This document shows positions 9,237 through 18,379 of a stretch of 64,000 bases of DNA, in pieces. The notes beneath the pieces were generated by a model. It searched no databases. It saw only the letters and a list, made by a program, of their open reading frames with translations, and was not told the origin of the DNA. Source of the stretch: Bin94 sp965215535 (GTDB lineage Bacteria > Gemmatimonadota > Gemmatimonadetes > Longimicrobiales > Gaopeijiaceae); the NCBI GenBank assembly GCA_965215535.1, contig OZ244063.1, forward strand, positions 2,728,001 through 2,792,000, in the 5' to 3' direction. Numbering within the stretch: position 1 is the stretch's first letter; every line of letters begins with the position of its first letter. A program made the position numbers and the translations under genes.

Positions 9237-9983
9237 GTGTACACCCTGAACGTGCGTTGCCTCCTGGTCGGACTTACGATTCTCGCGCCCCTTGCGTTTC
9301 CCCTGCATCTCGCAGCCCGGCAGACGCTGTGGGTGGGGGGACGGGTTGGCACCCTGGGGGTCGGCGCCGATCTCGCCGTGGTCCTGAACGACGCCATCGC
9401 CCTGCGCGGGGGCGCCGGTCTCCTCGACGTGAATGCCGATCTGACCTCGGTGTCGGGTCTTGCCGACAGACGCACCGGGGTTCTCACCCTTCCCCGGTCG
9501 GTCTACACCCTGGGCGTCGAGATGGAGACCGCCGGCATTCGTCTGGGGGGCGGCATGATGTACAAATCCGAAGATCCCTTCTATACGATCAGACTTCAGG
9601 AAGAGGCCAGCATCGACATTGGCATGGGCAGCTACATGCATCCCGAGGTGACGCGGCTGAGGGCGACGGTGCACTCCGATCCGTGGGCTCCCTATGCGCT
9701 CATCGGGTTCGGTCGGCAGCGCGGCGCCGGGCTGAGATTCTTCCTCGATCTCGGGGTGGTCCTTCTCGACCGGTCGCGGATCGAGCTCTCGGCCGATGGC
9801 GAGAAGTCGGTGCTGGAGACCGACAGCTTCCGCGACGATCTGCGCGCCGAGACGCTGGAGGTGCGCGCCGATATCGGCGACTGGGTCAACTATTGGCCCA
9901 TTCTCAGTCTGGGAATCCGGTACGGGATCGGCGGCAGCGACCGGAGATTTCGCGAAAACCGAAGATTTTCCGAATATGATTGA
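9237..9983 (+). CDS. Predicted secreted beta-barrel (outer-membrane-like) protein, unknown function
   Basis: About 248 residues. The N-terminus is a signal peptide (LLVGLTILAPLAFPLHLAARQ). The rest alternates hydrophobic and polar residues and is rich in Gly and aromatics, with strand-like segments such as GVGADLAVVL, YTLGVEMETAGIRLGGG and FFLDLGVVLLD. It ends in a strand with YGIGG. This is the pattern of a small outer-membrane barrel of 8-10 strands. No named family is recognised. The start is uncertain: GTG at 9237 is used here, and GTGs at 9225 and 9252 are in frame. The stop overlaps the ATG of the MoeB-like gene by eight bases, so the two are probably co-transcribed, though no functional link is evident. 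Confidence 0.6.
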   Translation: MYTLNVRCLLVGLTILAPLAFPLHLAARQTLWVGGRVGTLGVGADLAVVLNDAIALRGGAGLLDVNADLTSVSGLADRRTGVLTLPRSVYTLGVEMETAGIRLGGGMMYKSEDPFYTIRLQEEASIDIGMGSYMHPEVTRLRATVHSDPWAPYALIGFGRQRGAGLRFFLDLGVVLLDRSRIELSADGEKSVLETDSFRDDLRAETLEVRADIGDWVNYWPILSLGIRYGIGGSDRRFRENRRFSEYD

Positions 9984-11151
9984 CTCCAGGCCATCCGCGG
10001 CCCCGACGGCCTCTGCCGAAGCGCCCCGGAGCCCCCTCTCCGCTCGCGAAACCGCACGCTATGCTCGCCATCTGGTTCTGCCCGAGGTGGGACAGGAAGG
10101 ACAGGAGCGCCTTCGGGCTGCGCGCGTGCTCCTGGTGGGGGTCGGTGGTCTCGGCTCGCCGGCGGCGATGTACCTTGCGGCCGCGGGGGTCGGCACCCTC
10201 GGCATCGTCGATCCCGACACGGTTGACATCACAAATCTGCAGCGCCAGATCATGCACGGCACCGCCGATGTGGGCGTCCCCAAGGTTCGCTCGGGTGCGG
10301 CCCGGCTCGCCGATATCAATCCCCACATCCGTCTCGAGACCGGCGCAGTGCGACTGACCTCGGAGAATGCGCTCGAGATTGTGTCCGGGTACGATGTCGT
10401 GGTCGATGGCAGCGACAATTTTCCCACCCGCTACCTTGTCAATGACGCCTGCGTGCTGACCGGAATTCCCAACGTCTATGGTTCGGTCTATCGCTGGGAG
10501 GGCCAGCTTTCGGTCTTCGCGGCCGCCGATGGCCCCTGCTATCGCTGCCTCTTTCGCGAACCGCCGCCGCCCGGGCTCATTCCCAACTGTGCCGAAGCGG
10601 GGGTTCTGGGGGCGCTGCCGGGGGTGATTGGTGCAGGCCAGGCAATGGAGACCATCAAGCTGATTCTGGGGGTGGGCCGCCCCCTGATCGGACGCCTGCA
10701 GATTCACGATGCGCTTGCCGGCGTTTGGCGCGAGCTCGAAATCCGCCGCGACCCCGACTGTCCGGTGTGCGGGGACGCCCCGACCCAGAGCGGACTGATC
10801 GACTACGAAGTCTTTTGCGGAGTGGCGGCAGGGGGCGACGAGGTGGCGGCCGGGGTAGGGAGACTGGAGGGGGTGGAGCTCGAAGGGTTTCTGGCGCGCG
10901 AGCCGCACCCCGTTCTCCTCGATGTGCGCGAACAAATGGAGTGGGAGATGGCGAACCTTGCGCATTTGGGGGCAGTGCATCTGCCGATGGGAGAGGTCGC
11001 CGGCCGGTTAGATGAAATTCCCGCCGATCGTCCCGTGGTTGTGTATTGTCACAGCGGGGCGAGAAGTCTTGAGGTGGCCGGATTGCTCATGAAACATGGC
11101 TATACCGATGTGTACAACCTCGAAGGGGGAATCGCGGGAATGATGGGGTAG
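9976..11151 (+). CDS. moeB: Molybdopterin-synthase/ThiS adenylyltransferase with C-terminal rhodanese domain (MoeB/MoeZ type)
   Basis: A 391-residue E1-like enzyme that activates the C-terminal glycine of a ubiquitin-like sulfur carrier (MoaD, ThiS or CysO-type) by adenylation. The ATP-binding loop VGVGGLGS is at 54-61, followed by D-x-D-x-V-x-x-x-N-L-x-R-Q, the hallmark arginine and asparagine set. Zinc cysteines sit in CYRC and CPVC. From about residue 290 a rhodanese domain ends with the active-site loop YCHSGARS (Cys358), which would carry the persulfide. The E1-rhodanese fusion matches MoeZ/MoeBR proteins, which can serve molybdopterin, thiamine or cysteine pathways; which carrier is served here is not shown. 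Its ATG overlaps the upstream gene's stop. Confidence 0.88.
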   Translation: MIDSRPSAAPTASAEAPRSPLSARETARYARHLVLPEVGQEGQERLRAARVLLVGVGGLGSPAAMYLAAAGVGTLGIVDPDTVDITNLQRQIMHGTADVGVPKVRSGAARLADINPHIRLETGAVRLTSENALEIVSGYDVVVDGSDNFPTRYLVNDACVLTGIPNVYGSVYRWEGQLSVFAAADGPCYRCLFREPPPPGLIPNCAEAGVLGALPGVIGAGQAMETIKLILGVGRPLIGRLQIHDALAGVWRELEIRRDPDCPVCGDAPTQSGLIDYEVFCGVAAGGDEVAAGVGRLEGVELEGFLAREPHPVLLDVREQMEWEMANLAHLGAVHLPMGEVAGRLDEIPADRPVVVYCHSGARSLEVAGLLMKHGYTDVYNLEGGIAGMMG

Positions 11152-11214
11152 GCGAAGGAATCCTGTGCAGTGCGCAATGTTGTACAGACTGCCCCTCTGC
11201 AAATCAAGTGCCTT

Positions 11215-13347
11215 CTACCACTCCGTCAACTCCATAATTGCCTTAAGGACATCGTCGGCCTGCGGCAGAATTTCCTTCTCAAGCTGCGGCGCAAAGGCGA
11301 CCCAGGTGTCGAGCGCGGCCACCCGGCGCACCGGCCCATCCAGCCAGGGGAAGCACTCGTCGGCGATGCGCGCGGCCACCTCCGAGCCGATGCCCCACGA
11401 AAACGCATCTTCGTAGGCGATCACAACCTTGCTGGTGCGGCGGCACGAATCGGCGATCGTGTTCATGTCGAGCGGCGACAGCGAACGCAGATCGATCACC
11501 TCGGCCTCGATTCCATGACGATCGCAGGCCACGCGCGCGGCGTCGAGCGAACGCTTGACCATGGCGCCATAGGTGACAATGGTCAGATCGGTTCCGGGGC
11601 GCACAATTTTTGCCTTGCCCAGGGGGATCATGTAATCGGATCCGGGGTCGGCGGCCTTGTTGTGCACCTGGCGGTACAGGTGCTTGTGCTCCAGAAAGAT
11701 GACCGGGTCGTCGCAGCGGATCGCGGTGCGCAGCAATCCATTGGCGTCGAGCGCGTTGGAGGGACAGACCACGCGCAGCCCGGCGGTGTGCGTAAAGAGC
11801 GCCGCCCCCGTCTGCGAATGATAGATTCCCCCCTTGATGTATCCGCCGTAGGTTGTGCGCACAACAACCGGAGCAGACCAGTTGCCGCCCGAACGATAGC
11901 GCAGCGTTGCAAGCTCGTTGCGAATTTGCATAAATGCCGGCCATATGTAATCCACAAATTGAATTTCCACGACCGGCTTGAGCCCGCGCGCCGCCATTCC
12001 GATCGCGCGCCCCACAATATTGGCCTCGGCCAGCGGAGAATTGTACACGCGATTGCTGCCGAAGCGCGCCTGCAATCCATGTGTCACCTTGAACACCCCA
12101 CCCTTCCCCTTGACCTCCTTCAGGGCTTCCTCGCGCGAGGCGTCGGCCACATCCTGCCCGAAGACCACAATGCGCCGGTCGCGCTCCATCTCGCTCTGCA
12201 AACAGCGATTCAGCAGATCGACCATCGTGAGCGGGCGGTCGTTGCCAGCCCCGGGGCGGTCTTCGGTGTCGAATGCGGGTCCGGTGGGATCGACGGTCTC
12301 GGAGTAGAGCCACCTGGTTGCGGTTTCGGGCGGCGGCTGCGGGTGTTCCAGAGCCTGATCGGCGGCGGCGGCCACGGCGGCGCGGGCATCGGCGCGCATG
12401 CGATCCAGTTCATCGGCGGTGGCGCTTCCGCTCTCGATCAGAAGCCGGCGGGCCCGGGCAATGGGGTCGCGACGCTCCTGGCGGGCGCGTTCCGCGGCGG
12501 TTCTGTAGAGGGTTTCGTCGTCGGAGCCGGAGTGGGAATAGGGGCGGGTTGTGTGCGCATGCAGAAGCGCCGGTCCCCTGCGGTCGCGGCACCACTGCAC
12601 CGCCGTCTGTGCGGCCCGATGGCTCTCGACCAGATCGGTGCCGTCGCACTCGACGATCTTCAGCCCTGGAAACCCGGTGAGAAGGCGCGAAACGCTTCCG
12701 CCCGCCGTCTGCACCTCGACCGGAACCGAGATGGCGTAGCCATTGTCCTGAACCACAAAGACAACCGGCAGCCGGAGATTGCATGCGGTGTTGAGCGCCT
12801 CCCAGAACTCGCCCTCGGAGGTTGCGCCGTCGCCTGTGGTGCAGATCACGATCTCGTCTTCGGCAAAGGTGGTCACCTCGCCCCTCAGCGCGGGATCGAT
12901 GGTGGCGCGCAGCCCCGCCTCGGCCGTTCCGACCGCATTCAGGAACTGGGTTCCGGTGGGCGACGACGCGGCCACGATGTTGTAGCGGGTGTCGCCGAAG
13001 TGCGCGGGCATCTGGCGTCCGCCACTCGCCGGATCGGCCTCGGCGCCCATCCCCTGCAGGAGCTGTTCCATCGGGTTCACGCCCAGCGCCAGCGCCAGCG
13101 CCCGGTCGCGGTAGTAGAGATGGAACCAGTCGGATCCGGGGCGCACCAGATCGGCCAGCGCCACCTGCACCGCCTCGTGTCCTGCGCCCGCTATGAGAAA
13201 GAAGACCTTGCCCTGCTTGTGCAGCATGGCCTCGCGGTCGTCGATCTCGCGGGCGGTGACCATGGTGCGGTACCAGCGCAGGAGCGTGGCCCGGTCTGGA
13301 AGGTTCACTTCGATATTGGGGTCAAGTTCGCGCTCGAGTATTGCCAT
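11215..13347 (-). CDS. Fused E1 alpha-beta 2-oxoacid (branched-chain type) dehydrogenase
   Basis: A 710-residue thiamine-diphosphate enzyme with both E1 subunits on one chain. The alpha half (residues 1-340) has HLYYRDR (77-82), and the ThDP motif runs from GDG at 172 to DN at 201-202 with ATSEGEFWEALN between. The beta half (about 360-710) has the FGQDVADA, GLQARFG, YNSPLAEANIVGRAIGMA and PVVEIQFVDYIWP blocks of transketolase-like E1 beta, and ends with the typical C-terminal fold. It should decarboxylate a 2-oxoacid (2-oxoisovalerate, pyruvate or acetoin type) and pass the acyl group to an E2. No E2 or E3 gene lies nearby. The fusion is known in several phyla. It is convergent with the MoeB gene. 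Confidence 0.87.
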   Translation of the reverse strand: MAILERELDPNIEVNLPDRATLLRWYRTMVTAREIDDREAMLHKQGKVFFLIAGAGHEAVQVALADLVRPGSDWFHLYYRDRALALALGVNPMEQLLQGMGAEADPASGGRQMPAHFGDTRYNIVAASSPTGTQFLNAVGTAEAGLRATIDPALRGEVTTFAEDEIVICTTGDGATSEGEFWEALNTACNLRLPVVFVVQDNGYAISVPVEVQTAGGSVSRLLTGFPGLKIVECDGTDLVESHRAAQTAVQWCRDRRGPALLHAHTTRPYSHSGSDDETLYRTAAERARQERRDPIARARRLLIESGSATADELDRMRADARAAVAAAADQALEHPQPPPETATRWLYSETVDPTGPAFDTEDRPGAGNDRPLTMVDLLNRCLQSEMERDRRIVVFGQDVADASREEALKEVKGKGGVFKVTHGLQARFGSNRVYNSPLAEANIVGRAIGMAARGLKPVVEIQFVDYIWPAFMQIRNELATLRYRSGGNWSAPVVVRTTYGGYIKGGIYHSQTGAALFTHTAGLRVVCPSNALDANGLLRTAIRCDDPVIFLEHKHLYRQVHNKAADPGSDYMIPLGKAKIVRPGTDLTIVTYGAMVKRSLDAARVACDRHGIEAEVIDLRSLSPLDMNTIADSCRRTSKVVIAYEDAFSWGIGSEVAARIADECFPWLDGPVRRVAALDTWVAFAPQLEKEILPQADDVLKAIMELTEW

Positions 13348-13527
13348 TCTGTCCGTTGCTGAGGAATCTGGGCGCAGCCGAAGGCCGCCTGTCCACCGGT
13401 CCGCAGCCTGGCTCGCCGGAGGCGGACCCTTTCAAGGTAATACCGTCGAGCCCTCCTTCCCCGGAAAAGACTGGGCCCCCTCAAAATTCGCGCGCGGCGA
13501 TGCGGATCGCATTGGCAGGGAAGCTGC

Positions 13528-15672
13528 TCAGCCCTGCGTCGTCCCCCCGCCCGACGCTCTCTCTGCACCCTCTCTGGCCTGCGCGCGCAGCACCCGTCCC
13601 AGTTCGGCGGCCGACGATGCCGGCTCCAGGCAGCGTCCATCCTGGCAGACAAAGGCCTGGCCCCGCGCCTCCAGACGCCCCTGCATGGCGGGAAGGGCGG
13701 CGATTCGGGGATCGGCGGGGTCGCCCCCGGCAATCACGCGGTGGCTGTGCAGGGAGCGGTGCGCCTCTGCCAGCAGGGCGGTGGCCTCTGCGGGCATCTC
13801 CACGATCACGATTTCAAGAGGGGCGGTGGAGCGGAGCAGAGCCGCGGTCAGGAGTCGGCCGGCACCAATGGGGTAGCGCTCCATGACGCCGCTCTCGCGA
13901 GCCAGAACCGCATCGGCGATCCCGCCCCACTCCTCGCGGCCGGTCAGGGCGGCCAGACGGACCAGAAGCTCCACGGCGAGCGAGTTGCCCGAGGGAGTGG
14001 CGTTGTCGAGGATCTCGCGCGGTCGCACCACGAGCTCTTCCGACTCCCGGGCGGTATCGTGAAAGAGCTCTTCGGCGGGTGACCAGAAGCGCTCCACGGC
14101 GGCCTCGGCCATCCAGACGGCTTCGGCGAGCCAGCGCGGCTCCAGGGTGGCCTCGTAGAGCGAGAGCAGAGCATTGCCGAGGGCCGCATAGTCCTCCAGA
14201 AAACCCTCGATATGAACCCGGCCCGCAGTCCACGCGCGGTGCAGCCTGTCGCCGGTACGCACGGTCTCGAGGAGAAACCCCGCCGCCCTCGCTGCAGCCC
14301 CGGTGTAGGCGGGCCATCCCAGCGCCGGCCCGGCCTCGGCCAGGGCGCGAATTGTGAAGCCGTTCCACGAAGTCAGGACCTTCTCGTCGCGCAGGGGGGC
14401 CGGCCGCCGGTTGCGCACCTCCCTGAGACGGGCGCGGGCATCGTGCAGAATCGCATCCAGCTCTGTGCGCTCCATCTTCTTTTGGCGGGCCACCGCATCG
14501 AGGTCGTGGGGAAGGTGCAAAATATTGCGGCCCTGGAAGTTGCCGCTCTCGCTCACATCGTGAACCCGGCAGAACAGCCGCGCCGCGGAATCCTCGAGCG
14601 CGCCTTGGATCTGGGCCGGGGTCCAGAGGTAGAAGGCGCCCTCTTCGCCCTCGGAGTCGGCGTCGCGCGCCGCAAAGAAGGCCCCCTCGGCCGAGGTCAG
14701 GTCGTACAGCAGGTAGTCGAGCGTCTCCCGGGCCACCTCGCCCGGATCGCATGTCATGCGGCCCTCCGGCGAATCCGCTGCGGTCGCCCCCACCGCCGCC
14801 CGCGTCAGCGCCCGCGCCAGTAGCGCGTTGTCGTAGAGCATCTTCTCGAAGTGCGGAACCAGCCAGCGCGCATCGACCGCGTAACGATGGAATCCCCCGC
14901 CGACATGGTCGCGAATTCCCCCCGCCATCATCCTCTCCAGGGTGTGCAGCGCCATCGCGGCCGCATGCGAATCCCGTCCCCCGGCGCGCAACAGAAAATC
15001 CAGAAAGACCGGTTGCGGAAACTTGGGCGCGCCCCCGAATCCTCCATGGGCCGGGTCGAATCCGCGCCCCGCCATCGCCACGGCATGCGCAATCAGCCGC
15101 TCGCCCCGCAGCGCCCCGCTCCCGGCCCCCGGTCCCTCCTGGAGCCCGGTTGTGCTCCGCGCGAGAATGTTCCGAATCCGTTCTCCAACCTGCTCCACAT
15201 CCTGACGCCGGTTGGCGTAGGCGTCGGCCACGGCATTCAGAAGCTGCCGAAAGGAGGGCATTCCATGACGAGGCTCGGGCGGAAAGTAGGTGCCGCCATG
15301 AAAGGGAACGCCCGCCGGCGTCAGAAATGCGGTCAGCGGCCAGCCGCCCTGTCCGGTCATGGCCTGAACGGCCTTCATATAGATCGAATCGATGTCGGGG
15401 CGCTCTTCGCGGTCCACCTTGACATTGACAAAGTGCCGGTTCATGAGCTGGGCCGTCCCGGGATCCTCGAAGGACTCGCGTTCCATCACATGACACCAGT
15501 GACAGGCCGAATAGCCGATCGAGAGCAGAATCGGCAGATCGCGTTCGCGGGCAACCCCAAGCGCCTCCTTCCCCCAGGGGTACCACTCCACCGGGTTGTG
15601 GGCGTGTTGCAGAAGATAGGGACTGGTTTCGTGCGCGAGCCGGTTGGGGACGGGCTGATTCGAGCTGGACAT
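13528..15672 (-). CDS. DUF255 thioredoxin-domain protein (YyaL/SPATA20 family)
   Basis: A 714-residue cytosolic protein. The N-terminus is the highly conserved NRLAHETSPYLLQHAHNPVEW block, followed by a thioredoxin-like fold with CHWC at 57-60 in place of the classic CGPC. The remaining 550 residues form an (alpha/alpha)6 barrel related to N-acyl-glucosamine 2-epimerase/cellobiose-epimerase folds, with GGFHRYAVDARWLVPHFEKM and DADSEGEEGAFYLWT. The family is nearly universal but biochemically undefined. The start at the second ATG is chosen because family members begin a few residues before NRL; an in-frame ATG 42 bases upstream has no Shine-Dalgarno either. It lies 180 bases downstream of the E1 gene's start, on the same strand. 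Confidence 0.85.
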   Translation of the reverse strand: MSSSNQPVPNRLAHETSPYLLQHAHNPVEWYPWGKEALGVARERDLPILLSIGYSACHWCHVMERESFEDPGTAQLMNRHFVNVKVDREERPDIDSIYMKAVQAMTGQGGWPLTAFLTPAGVPFHGGTYFPPEPRHGMPSFRQLLNAVADAYANRRQDVEQVGERIRNILARSTTGLQEGPGAGSGALRGERLIAHAVAMAGRGFDPAHGGFGGAPKFPQPVFLDFLLRAGGRDSHAAAMALHTLERMMAGGIRDHVGGGFHRYAVDARWLVPHFEKMLYDNALLARALTRAAVGATAADSPEGRMTCDPGEVARETLDYLLYDLTSAEGAFFAARDADSEGEEGAFYLWTPAQIQGALEDSAARLFCRVHDVSESGNFQGRNILHLPHDLDAVARQKKMERTELDAILHDARARLREVRNRRPAPLRDEKVLTSWNGFTIRALAEAGPALGWPAYTGAAARAAGFLLETVRTGDRLHRAWTAGRVHIEGFLEDYAALGNALLSLYEATLEPRWLAEAVWMAEAAVERFWSPAEELFHDTARESEELVVRPREILDNATPSGNSLAVELLVRLAALTGREEWGGIADAVLARESGVMERYPIGAGRLLTAALLRSTAPLEIVIVEMPAEATALLAEAHRSLHSHRVIAGGDPADPRIAALPAMQGRLEARGQAFVCQDGRCLEPASSAAELGRVLRAQAREGAERASGGGTTQG

Positions 15673-15753
15673 GGGGGATTCGACCTGAGGTTCGGGGAGC
15701 GGAAACGAATACATGCAACGCTTTGGAGAGTATCAGCCTGCTATCTTTGATGA

Positions 15754-16143
15754 ATGAAGCGTCTCTTCGGCAATCCGCTCCTGCGGCTGGCGCTGCGACG
15801 TCCGGGGCTCTGGCCCGATCTGCTGGAAACGGGATGGGCCTTTCGCCGTCGCGGCTGGTACCGTCGGCCCCCCTTTCTGCCTCTGCCCTCGGACGCCTAC
15901 ATGCGGTGGCGTCTGGAGACGGCCTACGGCGAACCCGATGCGGTGCCGCCCCCGGACGAGCTGGAGCGCTTTGTGCGCTGGTCGGTCGATATGCGCCGCC
16001 GGATGCGCCCCCGTCGCCGCCCTGCGCCGCCCCTGTGGATTGCCATCCTAGCACTTCTGACTCTGGCCGCGCTCTGGTTCGGCATGTGTGCGGGCTCCGG
16101 AGAGGCGCTCCCGGGGGGAATGGCGCAGGGAGGACCGGAATGA
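15754..16143 (+). CDS. Small basic membrane-anchored protein, unknown
   Basis: 129 residues. The N-terminal two thirds are strongly basic and aromatic (RRRGWYRRPPFLPLPSDAY, RMRPRRRPAPP). A single transmembrane helix follows (LWIAILALLTLAALWFGMCA, residues about 93-112), then a short glycine-rich tail. The topology suggests a cytosolic basic domain anchored by one C-terminal helix. No family is recognised. It heads a four-gene run: its TGA overlaps the ATG of the coaE-nrnA fusion by four bases (ATGA), which implies translational coupling. It is divergent from the DUF255 gene, with 81 bases between the two start codons to hold both promoters. Confidence 0.6.
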   Translation: MKRLFGNPLLRLALRRPGLWPDLLETGWAFRRRGWYRRPPFLPLPSDAYMRWRLETAYGEPDAVPPPDELERFVRWSVDMRRRMRPRRRPAPPLWIAILALLTLAALWFGMCAGSGEALPGGMAQGGPE

Positions 16144-17822
16144 TTGTCGTCGGGCTGACCGGAAATATGGCCGCAGGAAAGTCGGCGGTCGCCGGGCTGT
16201 GGCGGTCGCTGGGCGTGCCGGTGGCGTCGGCCGACGAGCTCTCGCGACGTGCGGTGGCCCCGGGCTCTCGCGCCCTCGAGGCGGTGTCCGCGCTTTTGGG
16301 GCCTGCGGTCGTTGGGCCGGATGGCGAGCTCGACCGGGCGGCCGTGCGCAGCGCCGTCTTTGCCAGCGACGATCTGCGCCGGGCGCTCGAAGAGATCGTG
16401 CACCCCGAGGTCAGGCGTCTCCGCGACGACTGGATGGCCGAACAGCGGCAGGCAGGCGCGGGGATCGTGGCGTGGGAAGTTCCGCTCCTCTTCGAGACCG
16501 GGATGGAGAACGAGGTCGATGTGGTGGTGCATGTGGAGGCCCCCGCCGATCTGCGCCTGGAGCGTGCAGTGGCGAACCGGGGGCTGACCGAAGCCGAGGC
16601 GCGGGCGATGATGGCGGCGCAGCAGCCGTCCCGGGAGAAGTGCGCGCGGGCCGATTTCGTGATTCGCAACGATGGGTCGCGGGCGGAGCTGGCCGCGCGT
16701 GCGACCGCAACGATGGCGCGGGTGGCGGTGGCGGGGCGGCAGAAGAGAAGTGGGGGATGCGCGGGCCGACAGAGCGGGGATCCCGATGCGCGCGGCCGCC
16801 GCATCGACGCCATTCTGGATCTGCTTCTGAAGGCGTCGCCGGTCGTGGTGACGAGCCATGCGAATGCCGATGGCGACGCCGCCGGCTCTTCGGTGGCGCT
16901 GGCCGCCTTTCTCGAGGCGCACGGGGCCGAGGTGCGTCTGGCGAACACCACCCCCTTTCCCGCGAGCTACGATTTTCTGCTTCCCGACGCCGCCTGGGCG
17001 CTAGAGCCGAAGAGCGCCGCCGAGAGCGACTGGTGTCGCCGGGCAGGTGCCGCGGTCGTTGTGGATACCGCCGAGCCCGCGCGCATCGGACGGATTGCCG
17101 GGAAGATCCGGGGGTTGCCGACGGTGGTGATCGATCATCATCCGCCGGCCGAAGCCGGTTCTGCGGAGAAGGCCGCGCCGCCGGACCGGAACTTCCCGAA
17201 TGCGATCGCCCTGATCGACGCCACGGCGGCGGCGGCGGGCGAGCTCGTCTTCGAGATCATCGAACGCGCCGGCGGGCCCTGGACCGAAACGATCGTGAAT
17301 GCGCTCTATGTGGCAATCCTGACCGACACCGGGGGGCTGCGCTTTCAGAACACCACCCCGCGCACTCTTTGCACCGCCGCCCGCCTGGTGGAGCTGGGCG
17401 CCGAGCCCGAGCGGCTGTCCCGCATGGTCTGGTCGAATGCCCACCCCCGCCGCTACGCACTGCTGCAGGAGGCGCTGGGCACCCTCGCCGTGCACCCTGG
17501 GGGTCGGGTGGCGTGGATGACCGTTCCGCGCGACGCCTTCGACCGCCTAGGCGCGACCGGCGACGATCTGGAGGGATTTGTGGATATTCCGCGCGACCTG
17601 GCCGGGGTCGAGATCGCCATCCTCTTTCGCATCACCAGCGATCAACGAATCAAGGTCTCGCTGCGCGCGCAGCCCCCGGCCGCAGTCAATGGAATCGCAA
17701 GGGAGCTGGGCGGGGGCGGTCATGCGCAGGCGGCGGCGGCCGTGGTGGCGGGAGCGCTGCAGGAGGTGCAGGATCGGGTTGTGACGATGGCGGTGGCCGC
17801 GCTGGGCGGGGTGGGGCGGTGA
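16140..17822 (+). CDS. coaE-nrnA: Dephospho-CoA kinase fused to a DHH-family NrnA-like phosphoesterase
   Basis: One 560-codon frame carries two enzymes. Residues 1-195 are CoaE, the last step of coenzyme A synthesis: P-loop GLTGNMAAGKS (5-15), VASADELSR, VHPEVRR and VPLLFETGM. Residues 220-560 are a DHH/DHHA1 phosphoesterase of the NrnA (oligoribonuclease and 3'-phosphoadenosine 5'-phosphate phosphatase) group: SHANADGDAAGS from 239, DHHPP at 332-336, LTDTGG near 394, and the DHHA1 GGGGHAQAA at 524-532. A polar linker (about 196-221) joins them with no stop codon. CoaE and NrnA are normally separate, so this is a true fusion, or an overlapping pair in one frame with a cryptic internal start (an ATG at 16713 has no Shine-Dalgarno). 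Confidence 0.83.
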   Translation: MIVVGLTGNMAAGKSAVAGLWRSLGVPVASADELSRRAVAPGSRALEAVSALLGPAVVGPDGELDRAAVRSAVFASDDLRRALEEIVHPEVRRLRDDWMAEQRQAGAGIVAWEVPLLFETGMENEVDVVVHVEAPADLRLERAVANRGLTEAEARAMMAAQQPSREKCARADFVIRNDGSRAELAARATATMARVAVAGRQKRSGGCAGRQSGDPDARGRRIDAILDLLLKASPVVVTSHANADGDAAGSSVALAAFLEAHGAEVRLANTTPFPASYDFLLPDAAWALEPKSAAESDWCRRAGAAVVVDTAEPARIGRIAGKIRGLPTVVIDHHPPAEAGSAEKAAPPDRNFPNAIALIDATAAAAGELVFEIIERAGGPWTETIVNALYVAILTDTGGLRFQNTTPRTLCTAARLVELGAEPERLSRMVWSNAHPRRYALLQEALGTLAVHPGGRVAWMTVPRDAFDRLGATGDDLEGFVDIPRDLAGVEIAILFRITSDQRIKVSLRAQPPAAVNGIARELGGGGHAQAAAAVVAGALQEVQDRVVTMAVAALGGVGR

Positions 17823-18379
17823 GGGGGGCGGTGGCCGGAGGGGGGAGCCGGTGGCGTCCGCGCAGCCATGGAGGCGGAAACGCCCCGGGCGAGGGGCCGG
17901 GGGTGCCCGAAGCGCTGCCGCGCACGGTGCGCGAGGTGGGGGAGCGGCTGGGGGCCGCGGCCATCGACCGCCTCTGGATCTTTCCGCCACTCATTCAGGG
18001 TCGCCGCGAATGGGGACTCGTCGCTGCAAGCTGCTACGCCGAGGGGGAATCGCGCCGGATCGTCACCGCCACCTATCAGGCTCGGCGGACCGGCAAGGGA
18101 CTCTCTCTCGACTCGACATTCAGCGAACAGGGGACCGCGACTGCCGACCGGATCGAGCGGGTCATGGAGGGCGCGGCCCGGCGCGGTCCGGCTCCCCTGG
18201 GAGCTCCGCGCGTCGTGGAAATTGGCGGCGACGAGGAGACTCTGGCGACCTTTGAAGCAACGTTGGATGAAAGCTCCCCGCCGGCGCCGGCGATCTCCCC
18301 GCGCGAAACCGCCACCGAATCGCCCAACATGAACGAAACGCCTCTTCGCAGAGCAACCCCGGAAGGAGGAACACCATGA
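17819..18379 (+). CDS. Conserved hypothetical protein in coaE-fur operon
   Basis: 186 residues, starting with a GTG that overlaps the TGA of the fusion gene (GTGA) and ending in a TGA that overlaps the ATG of the Fur-like gene. The first 30 residues are Gly/Arg-rich and look disordered. Residues 35-135 look folded (TVREVGERLGAAAIDRLWIF, WGLVAASCYAEGESRRIVTATYQARRTG, ADRIERVMEGAARRG), with an alpha/beta pattern. The tail is Pro/Thr-rich. No transmembrane segment, signal peptide or known motif is seen. A role tied to the neighbouring CoA, nucleotide or metal-regulation genes is only a guess from the coupling. The start is set by the overlap; real initiation could be further downstream. Confidence 0.6.
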   Translation: MRGAVAGGGSRWRPRSHGGGNAPGEGPGVPEALPRTVREVGERLGAAAIDRLWIFPPLIQGRREWGLVAASCYAEGESRRIVTATYQARRTGKGLSLDSTFSEQGTATADRIERVMEGAARRGPAPLGAPRVVEIGGDEETLATFEATLDESSPPAPAISPRETATESPNMNETPLRRATPEGGTP

